From Bacteroidales bacterium (lineage in GTDB: Bacteria; Bacteroidota; Bacteroidia; Bacteroidales; UBA932), in NCBI GenBank assembly GCA_017958765.1, contig JAGDBY010000116.1, positions 1 to 15,087 of the forward strand: a stretch of DNA of 15,087 nt. The letters are read 5' to 3'. A program made the translations under genes and the position numbers. Below, piece after piece: positions 8,134 to 14,989 of this stretch. Positions within the stretch are counted from its first letter, which is position 1; each line of letters opens with the position of its first letter. The notes beneath the pieces are model-generated. The model ran no database searches, was not told the origin of the DNA, and saw only the letters and a list, made by a program, of their open reading frames with translations.

Positions 8134-9537
8134 TTATTCTCCTCCGACAGAGAGAGAGGAGACAAGCACGGTAGGCATACCGCAGGAAACAGGACACTGT
8201 TGCTCTTTGCCGCATATCCACGAAGAGTTGTCGATCTTCAAGTCATTGGCGACTTCAGTGATTCCGGCAAGAGCTTTAGGTCCGTTGCCTATTACATTTA
8301 CATCCTTGATAGGATATGTCAGCCGGCCGTCCTCAATCATAAAGCCGCTTTTTACGAAGAATGTGAAATCGCCGGCGCCTATCTGTACCTGACCGTTTGA
8401 GAAGCAGTCTACATACACCCCTTTTTTAACGCTCCGTATGATGTCCTCTTTTGTGGCGTCTGAGTTCTCCATATAGGTGGCGCGCATCCTCGGGATAGGG
8501 TAGTAGCGGAACGACTCCCTGCGCCCGTTGCCGGTAGGCTGCACTCCGTAGTGCCGGGCGCTGATTCTGTCGTGAAGATAGCTGTTGAGAATGCCGTCCT
8601 TCACCATATATGTCTTCTGTCCCGGAACACCCTCGTCATCTACGTTAATGGCGCCTCTGTTATAAGGGACGGTGCCGTCGTCCACTACGCTGATTTTCTC
8701 GCTGCAAACCTTCTGTCCGAGTTTTCCGCTGAAGATCGAGATCCCTTTTCGGTTGAAGTCGGCCTCGAAAGTGTGCCCTATAGCTTCGTGGAGGAGGATT
8801 CCGGATCCTCCCGCTCCCATAACGACGGGCATCTGACCGCCTTTTATCTTTTTGGCCAGGAAAAGATTCTTTCCCCGGGAAATAACTTCGGAAGTCAGTT
8901 CATCGGCAAGAGAGTCGGTAAACATCTCGTAGCCGAGTCTGAAGCTGCGTGATGAAGATACCGATTCAAGCCGTTTCCCCTTCGAGAAAATGCAGCTCAG
9001 GACAAGGGATGACATGGGCCCCTCATCGTAAGCAGTCTCTCCTAAAGAATTGAAGAACAGGGTTTTATCGTAAGAAAATCTCGCCACTATCATAGTGTTG
9101 GAAGCCTCCCCGGAGGTTTTTTCATCCATCTTCATCAGGTATTCTACAACCCTGTCGCTCTCAATGACTGGCTCCTCTGAAGGATAATAGCTCCCGGCCT
9201 TTATTTCGGTGATATTTACCGGGCCTTTTGTCTCTGCCGGGCTGTCGGCAATGGCGGCGGCGACCAGGGCCGCGTTCTTCATCTTCTCATAATCTGTACT
9301 CTCGGAGTAGGCGTATCCTGTCTGCTCCCCTTTAATCACCCTTATTCCCACGCCGTAATCTACAGCGGCGCCGGCGGACTGCACTTTGTGCTCCTTGAGC
9401 ATATAGCTTGTCATAGTGCTGTATTCGAAGAATATGTCAGCATATTCTCCGCCCTTGGAAAGTGCGGTCTCAACGAGGCGGGAAAGCATCTGCTGCGTCA
9501 CGTTGAAATAATCAAGATAGTCCTTTAGCCTGAGCAT
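8134..9537 (-). CDS. tldD: TldD, metalloprotease subunit of the TldD/TldE system
   Basis: TldD is the catalytic subunit of the TldD/TldE (PmbA) heterodimeric zinc protease, which in E. coli matures microcin B17 and degrades unfolded peptides such as the antitoxin CcdA. The 467-residue protein has the HExxxH motif HEAIGH at residues 250-255, after GAGGSGILL, and the third ligand is probably Cys442 in WICGKE near the C-terminus, as in E. coli TldD. The motif separates it from TldE, which lacks it. No tldE lies in the window. The ATG at 9537 overlaps the upstream kinase gene by 26 bases and gives an N-terminus of normal length. An in-frame ATG at 9489 would instead start 22 bases after the kinase stop codon, at the cost of 16 residues. 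It ends in TAA, facing the receptor gene. Confidence 0.94.
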   Translation of the reverse strand: MLRLKDYLDYFNVTQQMLSRLVETALSKGGEYADIFFEYSTMTSYMLKEHKVQSAGAAVDYGVGIRVIKGEQTGYAYSESTDYEKMKNAALVAAAIADSPAETKGPVNITEIKAGSYYPSEEPVIESDRVVEYLMKMDEKTSGEASNTMIVARFSYDKTLFFNSLGETAYDEGPMSSLVLSCIFSKGKRLESVSSSRSFRLGYEMFTDSLADELTSEVISRGKNLFLAKKIKGGQMPVVMGAGGSGILLHEAIGHTFEADFNRKGISIFSGKLGQKVCSEKISVVDDGTVPYNRGAINVDDEGVPGQKTYMVKDGILNSYLHDRISARHYGVQPTGNGRRESFRYYPIPRMRATYMENSDATKEDIIRSVKKGVYVDCFSNGQVQIGAGDFTFFVKSGFMIEDGRLTYPIKDVNVIGNGPKALAGITEVANDLKIDNSSWICGKEQQCPVSCGMPTVLVSSLSVGGE

Positions 9538-10093
9538 TTATTTTGTCGAAGAGAAACTGATTTATGATTTTGGTTTTGAGCCCTTTACCTCCTTCCGCTA
9601 TCACCTCGCTGGAAGGGTCGGAATTATCTACCAGAATCCAGCTGTCGCAGATCGGGATGTAGACGTTCACCAGATTGCGAAGACTGACACCATACCTTCT
9701 GAAGACTGTCTCCTGGGCAACCATATGGCCTCCGGAGGCAACCCTGCGGAGTACTCTCTCGAATGCGAGTTCCGGAGATCTGAGCCAGAAATAAATCAGG
9801 TGCACTTTCAGTCCGTTCGCCTGGGCCCTTCGGATGATATTGGCCAGCAGTTTTACAGCCAGAGTAGTCTCTATGGCGAAGTCTATGTCCTTGTCCAGCA
9901 GTTCAATGAGCCGCTCCATCATAAGGCGGCTTGCGTGAACGGCGGCGGCTTCGGGCTTCTCAGGGGAGAGCCTCGCGGCGATTTCATCGGCATTGATGTA
10001 TTCCTGGATGTCGTACATAGAGGGCATGATTGTATATGAGGCTGTTGTTTTGCCTGCCCCGTTACACCCCGCTATTATGTACATAGTCGCCAT
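9512..10093 (-). CDS. Zeta-toxin-like P-loop kinase (COG4185-type)
   Basis: A 193-residue P-loop NTPase resembling the short, stand-alone chromosomal relatives of zeta toxin. Walker A is GCNGAGKTT (residues 9-17). NADEIAARLSPE follows, where the aspartate matches the position of the catalytic base in zeta proteins. FAIETTL comes next, then a C-terminal RV..RV..GGH.V....FRRY segment whose arginines and lysines would contact phosphates. True zeta toxins phosphorylate UDP-N-acetylglucosamine and are usually longer (about 270 residues) with an epsilon antitoxin. No antitoxin-sized gene precedes this one, whose upstream side is a divergent promoter region. Toxicity and substrate are therefore unknown, and a housekeeping kinase role is equally possible. 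Its end overlaps the tldD start by 26 bases. It ends in TGA. Confidence 0.85.
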   Translation of the reverse strand: MATMYIIAGCNGAGKTTASYTIMPSMYDIQEYINADEIAARLSPEKPEAAAVHASRLMMERLIELLDKDIDFAIETTLAVKLLANIIRRAQANGLKVHLIYFWLRSPELAFERVLRRVASGGHMVAQETVFRRYGVSLRNLVNVYIPICDSWILVDNSDPSSEVIAEGGKGLKTKIINQFLFDKINAQAKGLS

Positions 10094-10109
10094 AAAACTT
10101 ATTCTTATA

Positions 10110-10117
10110 CAAATTTA
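10110..10117 (-). promoter_or_regulatory. Candidate -7 element for the kinase-tldD operon
   Basis: The plus strand reads CAAATTTA, giving TAAATTTG on the minus strand, an exact TAnnTTTG match. Transcription would start around 10103-10106, about 10-13 bases before the ATG at 10093. No TTTG -33 element is visible at 19-21 bases, so this rests on the -7 match and position alone. Confidence 0.45.
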
Positions 10118-10145
10118 GCAAAAAGGAAATATTTCCTTAACTTTG
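10114..10145 (+). promoter_or_regulatory. Candidate promoter for the oxidoreductase-helical repeat protein pair
   Basis: TAACTTTG at 10138-10145 matches the TAnnTTTG -7 element. TTTA at 10114-10117 is a one-mismatch -33 element with a 20-base spacer. It overlaps the divergent -7 element of the minus-strand operon (10110-10117), so the two promoters would compete for the same bases. The leader to the ATG at 10177 would be about 25-28 bases. Confidence 0.5.
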
Positions 10146-10176
10146 GTAGAGTTAACCGAACAACTAATCTTCATAT

Positions 10177-11445
10177 ATGGACAGACGAAGCTTCATCAAA
10201 AAAACTGCAGCAGCAACTGCAGCTTTTACCATTCTGCCGAGACACGTGCTCGGCGGTAAAGGTTACATAGCTCCCAGCGACCAGCTTACCAGAGGCATCA
10301 TAGGTGTCGGCGGTATGGGCGTGGGACACTATGACTACCCGGGAGCAAGGTTGACCGCTATCTGTGACGTGGACAGAAATCACCTTGCGGCGGGAGTGGA
10401 ACTGGCTAAAACCAAAGGAATCGGCAGCGTGGCCGCCTATGAGAACTGGCTCGACCTGGTGCACGATCCTAACGTAGATGTGGTACACATTGCAACCCCT
10501 CCTCACTGGCACGCCCTGATGTCGATTGAGGCTGCCAAGGCAGGCAAGGACATCTGGTGTGAAAAACCTATGACACGTACCATAGGCGAGGGCAAAAGAG
10601 TAGTGGAGGCGGTCAAAAGATATAACAGAGTATTCCGTCTGAATACCTGGTTCAGGTTCAAGGATACATTCTACGGACTCGGGACTACTGTATTCCCTCT
10701 TAAGAAACTCGTACAGAGCGGATTGCTGGGATGGCCTCTTACTGTGACCATCTCCAAGCACACCGGTTTCGACTGGAAGTTCTACTGGGTGGGGAAGGAG
10801 AATCTGACCCCTGAGCCTGTTCCTTCAGAGCTGGATTACGATATGTGGCTGGGACCGGCTCCTTACAAGCCTTACAATCCTCACAGAGTTCACCAGACAT
10901 TCCGCGGTTACTGGGATTATGACGGAGGCGGACTGTGCGATATGGGACAGCACTATATGGACCCTGTACAGTATTTCCTCGGCAAAGACGGCGAAAGCCC
11001 TGTCAAGGTCGAGGTGGACGCTCCGCTTCAGCACTACGATGCGGTAGGTACCTGGAGAGAGATCAAGTACACCTATGCAGACGGCTGCAAGATAGTTCTT
11101 TGGGGAGCTGACTACGGAGATCCTAACACCCCTTACATCAGCGGTCCTAACGGAAATGTGTACAACAATTTCGTGTGCGACATACCTGACTGGCAGAAGA
11201 AGCTTGCAGAATTCCCTGACCCTGTTCCGCAGCAGGTGGATTTCGAATCCTGCATCCGCACCCGTCAGAAGTTCGCCCTTAACGAGGTGAACGGTCACAG
11301 AAGCTGTTCTCTGGTGAATATGGGAGCCGTAGCTCTTCAGTTGAACAGAACTTTGCATTTCGATTCCGACAAAATGGAATTCATCAATGACGATGCCGCC
11401 AACAGACTGATCTATCAGCCTATGCGCGGTCCGTGGAAACTATAG
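10177..11445 (+). CDS. Exported Gfo/Idh/MocA-family oxidoreductase (Tat signal)
   Basis: A 422-residue NAD(P)-dependent dehydrogenase-fold protein, probably acting on a sugar or sugar derivative. The N-terminus MDRRSFIKKTAAATAAFTIL has a twin-arginine motif (RRSFIKK) and an alanine-rich hydrophobic stretch, so it is likely exported folded with its cofactor. The Rossmann fold shows GVGGMG (residues 43-48) and CDVD (63-66). The family CEKPMTRTI, with the EKP motif at 129-131, follows. The C-terminal half has DYDGGGLCDMGQHYMDPVQY, typical of the bacterial subfamily in this phylum. Related exported members include GH109 glycosidases and 3-keto-sugar forming enzymes, so hydrolase-like redox chemistry is possible. 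The substrate cannot be read from the sequence. It is followed by a helical-repeat protein 11 bases on, probably in one operon. It ends in TAG. Confidence 0.9.
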   Translation: MDRRSFIKKTAAATAAFTILPRHVLGGKGYIAPSDQLTRGIIGVGGMGVGHYDYPGARLTAICDVDRNHLAAGVELAKTKGIGSVAAYENWLDLVHDPNVDVVHIATPPHWHALMSIEAAKAGKDIWCEKPMTRTIGEGKRVVEAVKRYNRVFRLNTWFRFKDTFYGLGTTVFPLKKLVQSGLLGWPLTVTISKHTGFDWKFYWVGKENLTPEPVPSELDYDMWLGPAPYKPYNPHRVHQTFRGYWDYDGGGLCDMGQHYMDPVQYFLGKDGESPVKVEVDAPLQHYDAVGTWREIKYTYADGCKIVLWGADYGDPNTPYISGPNGNVYNNFVCDIPDWQKKLAEFPDPVPQQVDFESCIRTRQKFALNEVNGHRSCSLVNMGAVALQLNRTLHFDSDKMEFINDDAANRLIYQPMRGPWKL

Positions 11446-11449
11446 GAGG
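11444..11449 (+). promoter_or_regulatory. Shine-Dalgarno sequence overlapping the upstream stop codon
   Basis: AGGAGG begins inside the TAG stop of the oxidoreductase (11443-11445) and ends 7 bases before the ATG at 11457. It decides the start of the helical-repeat gene in favour of 11457 over an upstream in-frame ATG at 11433, which lies inside the previous gene. A strong SD is unusual in this phylum. Confidence 0.65.
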
Positions 11450-11456
11450 GTGCGTT

Positions 11457-13367
11457 ATGAAAAGTGTAAAAATCAAAGTTTTGCAATTGGCAGGCGCATT
11501 GCTCGTTACCATTTCCAACCCTGCTTATTCTCAGACAATAGTCACCAAAGAGACTCTGGCACAGCTGGCGGCTCAGAATGCCGAGGCTTACAATACTCTG
11601 GTTACGGAGCTTGTCGCTACCGGAGTGGACGGTCTCAATGAACTGCTGTCGATCGTAAAGAATAAAGAAGAGGGACACGTTGGCGCAGAATACGCCATCA
11701 CTGCGATGATTGCCAAAATAAGCGATCCTTCTTCCGATGCTAAGCTCAGAGAGTCTTTCAAGGATATTCTCCTCAGCGAGGCCAGAAATGCTCCGGAAGG
11801 ACAGTACAAAGAGTTTATGGTCAGAGAACTGATGGTTCTCGGTGAGAATTTCGGACAGAAGAATGCCACCGCTCCGGGTGATTCGGACTTTGACGTTCCG
11901 TTCATTCCTCCGACACTTAAGGATCTGGTAGCTGTCCTGAAGGATAAGTCAGCTACGCGTCAGGGGCGTTTCTATATGTTGGACAACACCCCTAAGACCA
12001 AAGAGTCTTCAGCCGTCGTGCTCAAGTGCCTGAGAGGTATGAAAGATGAAGATGCTATCATAGATCTGCTCTACTGGCTGGGAGAGAGCGGTATACAGGA
12101 TAATGCAGAGACTGTCAAGCATTATGTCACAACCCGCCGTCCGCTCGGCATATGCAGCGAGGCAGCCCTGGCTTTAGTTAATCTGGCAAGACCTTCCGAT
12201 ATCCGCACCCTGGCAAATCTGTTCACTTCTTCAAATCCGGATTACGCGGACATAGCTCTCGCAAGCCTTAAGTCCTATCCGGGCAAAGTGACCGATGCAG
12301 CGGTAAGATTCTTCGGAAGATCCAACGACTATTCTAAAGCTAAAATTCTGGACCTTATCTCTCAGAGAAATGACAGCAACTACCTCGGTCTAGTCAAGCA
12401 GTGTATTGACAGTAAGGACGAGATTCTCCAGGATGCCGCTTACAGCGCTCTTGAGAATGTTGTCAGAAAGAACGACACTCCTTATCTGTACGACCTGCTG
12501 GAGAAATGTCCTCAGGACAAGCTCCCTCTGGTGCAGAAGGCTGTGGTGGCTTCTTTCAACTCGTTCGATACTGAGCAGATACATTCTGCGCTCATAGCAA
12601 GGAAAGACTTCGTAGGTAAGGACAAAGAGGCTTTGTACTGGCCGATGATTATCTCCACCGCTACGATGGACGAGGTGTTCGGTATCTGCGAGACAGCTCA
12701 GGATGCCGCTTTGCAGCAGCAGGCTTTCACCGCCTATGTCAACTCAGTGCGCGGCACAAAGGATCCGGGAGCTGCGAAGTTCCTCAAGTTCAGGGAAATT
12801 ATGCCTCTGGCTAAGACTCCTGCTCAGAAGAAGTCGGTTCTCGACAACATAGCCAGAACAGACTGCTTCCCGGCAGTGATCTATGCAGGCGGTTTCCTGG
12901 ACGATCCTGATGTTAAGCAGAATGCCGCCCAGGTTATCCGGAGAATAGCTACCGCTCACGTCGAGTTCAACAGCCCTGACGTAGTGGACCTTCTCAAGAA
13001 AGCCGCAGTGGTTATCACCGGTACCGATCCGGGATATGAAGTTACCTCAATCAACAAACACCTTGAGGATCTCCCTAAGGATACTCTGGGCTATGTCAAG
13101 CTGGAGCAGTTCCTTAAGGATAAGACCCTTGACAGAAACGGAGAGAGCTACGACATCTATCTGGATCTGAAGTTCACCGGCACAGGAGCTAAATGGAACA
13201 GCTTCCATGTTGTAAAACAGCCGGATCAGACCGTCCTGTTTATGAACGGAGCCCTGGTTGATGACAGCAATAAGGTTGACGGATATATCGAGATGATATT
13301 CGACGCCCTCGAAGCCAAACGGAAGGATGTCTCGCTCAGAGATGTCTATATCCGGTACGAAGGATAG
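11457..13367 (+). CDS. Exported helical-repeat (HEAT-like) protein of unknown function
   Basis: A 636-residue protein starting at the ATG at 11457, which has a signal peptide (MKSVKIKVLQLAGALLVTIS, cut near AYSQ). An upstream in-frame ATG at 11433 would bury that signal. The body is made of repeated amphipathic helix pairs about 35-40 residues apart. Lines such as ICSEAALALVNLARPSDIRT and EILQDAAYSALENVVRKNDT show the alanine/leucine spacing of HEAT or ARM-like repeats. These suit a binding or scaffold role in the periplasm or at the outer membrane. The last 75 or so residues (from about GESYDIYLDL) look beta-rich and different from the repeats, and I cannot assign them. No catalytic motif is visible. 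It follows the exported oxidoreductase by 11 bases, and association with it is inferred from that. A strong terminator follows; it ends in TAG. Confidence 0.85.
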   Translation: MKSVKIKVLQLAGALLVTISNPAYSQTIVTKETLAQLAAQNAEAYNTLVTELVATGVDGLNELLSIVKNKEEGHVGAEYAITAMIAKISDPSSDAKLRESFKDILLSEARNAPEGQYKEFMVRELMVLGENFGQKNATAPGDSDFDVPFIPPTLKDLVAVLKDKSATRQGRFYMLDNTPKTKESSAVVLKCLRGMKDEDAIIDLLYWLGESGIQDNAETVKHYVTTRRPLGICSEAALALVNLARPSDIRTLANLFTSSNPDYADIALASLKSYPGKVTDAAVRFFGRSNDYSKAKILDLISQRNDSNYLGLVKQCIDSKDEILQDAAYSALENVVRKNDTPYLYDLLEKCPQDKLPLVQKAVVASFNSFDTEQIHSALIARKDFVGKDKEALYWPMIISTATMDEVFGICETAQDAALQQQAFTAYVNSVRGTKDPGAAKFLKFREIMPLAKTPAQKKSVLDNIARTDCFPAVIYAGGFLDDPDVKQNAAQVIRRIATAHVEFNSPDVVDLLKKAAVVITGTDPGYEVTSINKHLEDLPKDTLGYVKLEQFLKDKTLDRNGESYDIYLDLKFTGTGAKWNSFHVVKQPDQTVLFMNGALVDDSNKVDGYIEMIFDALEAKRKDVSLRDVYIRYEG

Positions 13368-13402
13368 AAAAAGCCGGCCTGAGTTACTCGGGCCGGCTTT
13401 TT
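13368..13402. terminator. Bidirectional intrinsic terminator
   Basis: AAAAA-GCCGGCCTGAG-TTA-CTCGGGCCGGC-TTTTT forms an 11-pair GC-rich stem with one G-T wobble and a 3-base loop, extended by 5 A-T pairs. It starts directly after the TAG of the helical-repeat gene. The T-tract serves the plus strand, and the A-tract serves the convergent L31 gene on the minus strand, whose stop codon is 20 bases away. Confidence 0.93.
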
Positions 13403-13421
13403 AATATCTTGTAGACCAAAA

Positions 13422-13679
13422 TTATTTCTTTTGATCTTTCTTACCGTATCTGCTGTAGAATTTATCAACACGACCTGCTGTGTCGACAAGTTTCATCTTA
13501 CCTGTGAAGAATGGGTGAGAAGTGTTTGAAATCTCGACCTTAACTACAGGGTATTCAACGCCGTCAACCTCGATGGTCTCTTTAGTGTTGGCGCATGATC
13601 GTGTCAGGAAAATGTGGTCATTTGACATATCCTTGAAAGCAACAAGACGGTAACTTTCGGGATGTATTCCTTTTTTCAT
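13422..13679 (-). CDS. rpmE2: Ribosomal protein L31, type B
   Basis: An 85-residue component of the large ribosomal subunit, located at the bridge to the small subunit. MKKGIHPE at the start and the region TSHPFFTGKMKLVDTAGRVD followed by KFYSRYG are diagnostic of L31. It lacks the CxxC zinc pairs of type A and has a single cysteine (in TRSCANT), so it is the zinc-independent type B form, the one normally found in Bacteroidetes. A good promoter lies upstream (13718-13748) and a shared terminator downstream. No zinc-response operator is obvious. It ends in TAA. Confidence 0.97.
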   Translation of the reverse strand: MKKGIHPESYRLVAFKDMSNDHIFLTRSCANTKETIEVDGVEYPVVKVEISNTSHPFFTGKMKLVDTAGRVDKFYSRYGKKDQKK

Positions 13680-13717
13680 TTTGTATAGTAGTTTTTAGTT
13701 GTATTCTTTGCGGGGTG

Positions 13718-13748
13718 CAAATATAGTACATTTTTATTTTTGAACAAA
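13718..13748 (-). promoter_or_regulatory. Promoter of the L31 gene
   Basis: On the minus strand, TATATTTG (plus-strand 13718-13725) is a full -7 match. TTTG (plus-strand 13745-13748) is the -33 element, with a 19-base spacer. The leader to the ATG at 13679 would be about 30-35 bases. This is one of the two clearest promoters in the window. Confidence 0.65.
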
Positions 13749-13766
13749 CAAATCTCTCATATTTAG

Positions 13767-13774
13767 TATATTTG
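13767..13774 (+). promoter_or_regulatory. Candidate -7 element of the phosphohexomutase gene
   Basis: TATATTTG matches TAnnTTTG and would start transcription about 15 bases before the ATG at 13796. The nearest TTTG upstream (13739-13742) is 24 bases away, longer than the usual 19-21, so the -33 element is uncertain. It shares the 116-base gap with the divergent L31 promoter. Confidence 0.5.
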
Positions 13775-13795
13775 TAGCAGTAAATCGATTCCAGT

Positions 13796-14989
13796 ATGAC
13801 ATTAATCAAATCAGTTTCCGGCATCAGAGGTACGATAGGAGGTAAAGTATCAGATTCTCTGACCCCTATAGACATTGTCAATTTTATCTCTGCATATTCA
13901 GTAGTATTGAGAAAATTCAAACCGGAGGGAGCCCTCAAGGTGGTAGTGGGACACGATGCCCGTATCTCGGGACCGATGGTCGACCATATAGTGTGCGGCA
14001 CCTTGCTCGCGTGCGGAGTTAACGTAGTCAATATCGGCCTCGCAACTACTCCTACCACGGAAATGGCCGTTATCTTCGAGAAGGCGGACGGAGGAGTGAT
14101 TATTACAGCTTCTCACAATCCGATCCAGTGGAACGCGCTCAAACTGCTCAACAACACCGGAGACTTTCTCTCTGATGAAGAGGGCAAGGAGCTTGTCAGC
14201 CTTGCGGAATCGGGCAATTACAATTTCAAGGAAGTTCTCGAATTAGGTAAAATAGAGTATAAAGACTATACTGACAAGCATATAGAGGCGGTTTTGGAGA
14301 ATCCTCTCGTGGATGTTCCCGCTATCAAAAAGGCCGGATTCAAAGTGGTGCTCGATCCTATCAATTCAGTGGGCGGAGTCATAATGCCTCGCCTGCTGGA
14401 CAGACTCGGAGTAGAGTGCATTACAATCAACGGGGAGCCGAACGGCCATTTCGCGCATAATCCTGAGCCGCTGCCTTCAAATCTGGTGGATCTGAGCAGT
14501 ACGGTCGTAAAGAATAAGGCCGATCTGGGTATCTCGGTGGATCCCGATGTGGACCGTCTTGCATTCATATGCGAGACCGGAGAGCCTTTCGGAGAGGAGT
14601 ACACTATGGTGTCTGTATCCGACTACGTATTGAGCCACAAACCGGGCAATACGGCCACAAATATCTCTTCTACAAGGGCTTTGAAAGACGTTACCGAGAA
14701 GTACGGCGGTAAATCGTATATGTCCAAAGTGGGAGAGGCCAACGTCATAGCCAAGATGAGGGAGGTGAAGGCCGTAATAGGCGGAGAAGGTAACGGAGGC
14801 GTTATTTTCCCTGAACTGCATTACGGACGTGATGCTATCGTGGGCGTCGCTCTCTTCCTGAGCAATATGGCTCACAAGAAGCTTTCAGCTTCAGAGCTGA
14901 GGAAGACATACCCTGATTACTTTGTGTCCAAGAATAAGATCTCATTCCATGACGATGACGCCGCTAAGCGTATCTTCAAGGCGATATAG
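13796..14989 (+). CDS. glmM: Phosphoglucosamine/phosphomannomutase, interrupted by an in-frame TAG
   Basis: An alpha-D-phosphohexomutase that moves a phosphate between C6 and C1 of a hexose. The Bacteroides homologue I recall is annotated GlmM, which would make glucosamine-1-phosphate for peptidoglycan and LPS. Phosphomannomutase or phosphoglucomutase activity cannot be excluded. The start MTLIKSVSGIRGTIGG is canonical. Catalytic Ser106 sits in TASHNP (104-109), the metal loop is DPDVDR (249-254), and the sugar-specificity loop is GEGNGG (330-335). The frame stops at TAG (14987-14989) after 397 residues, while relatives run to about 460. The missing part is domain 4, which holds the phosphate-binding loop, and its sequence continues in the same frame after the stop codon. 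As it stands the product would probably be inactive unless the TAG is read through or is an assembly error. Confidence 0.88.
   Translation: MTLIKSVSGIRGTIGGKVSDSLTPIDIVNFISAYSVVLRKFKPEGALKVVVGHDARISGPMVDHIVCGTLLACGVNVVNIGLATTPTTEMAVIFEKADGGVIITASHNPIQWNALKLLNNTGDFLSDEEGKELVSLAESGNYNFKEVLELGKIEYKDYTDKHIEAVLENPLVDVPAIKKAGFKVVLDPINSVGGVIMPRLLDRLGVECITINGEPNGHFAHNPEPLPSNLVDLSSTVVKNKADLGISVDPDVDRLAFICETGEPFGEEYTMVSVSDYVLSHKPGNTATNISSTRALKDVTEKYGGKSYMSKVGEANVIAKMREVKAVIGGEGNGGVIFPELHYGRDAIVGVALFLSNMAHKKLSASELRKTYPDYFVSKNKISFHDDDAAKRIFKAI

Noticed and set aside
8138..8162. Inverted repeat TCTCCTC/GAGGAGA with an 11-base loop, as a terminator between the receptor and tldD
   Set aside because: The stem is only 7 pairs, the loop is long, and no T-run follows on either strand. 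It lies inside the tldD coding end.
9512..10093. A complete epsilon/zeta toxin-antitoxin pair
   Set aside because: No antitoxin gene precedes or follows the kinase. The upstream gap is only 83 bases and is filled with promoter elements.
10204..10222. Short repeat CTGCAG-CAGCAA-CTGCAG
   Set aside because: It encodes the alanine-rich part of the Tat signal peptide, so codon repetition explains it.
10171..10761. A 196-codon open frame on the minus strand
   Set aside because: It is antisense to the start of the oxidoreductase, which has a clear Tat signal and Rossmann motifs.
14987..14989. TAG as evidence for a recoded genetic code or pyrrolysine use
   Set aside because: Five other genes in the window end naturally at TAG, and in at least two of them the following frame closes within a few codons. 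A genome-wide reassignment does not fit.
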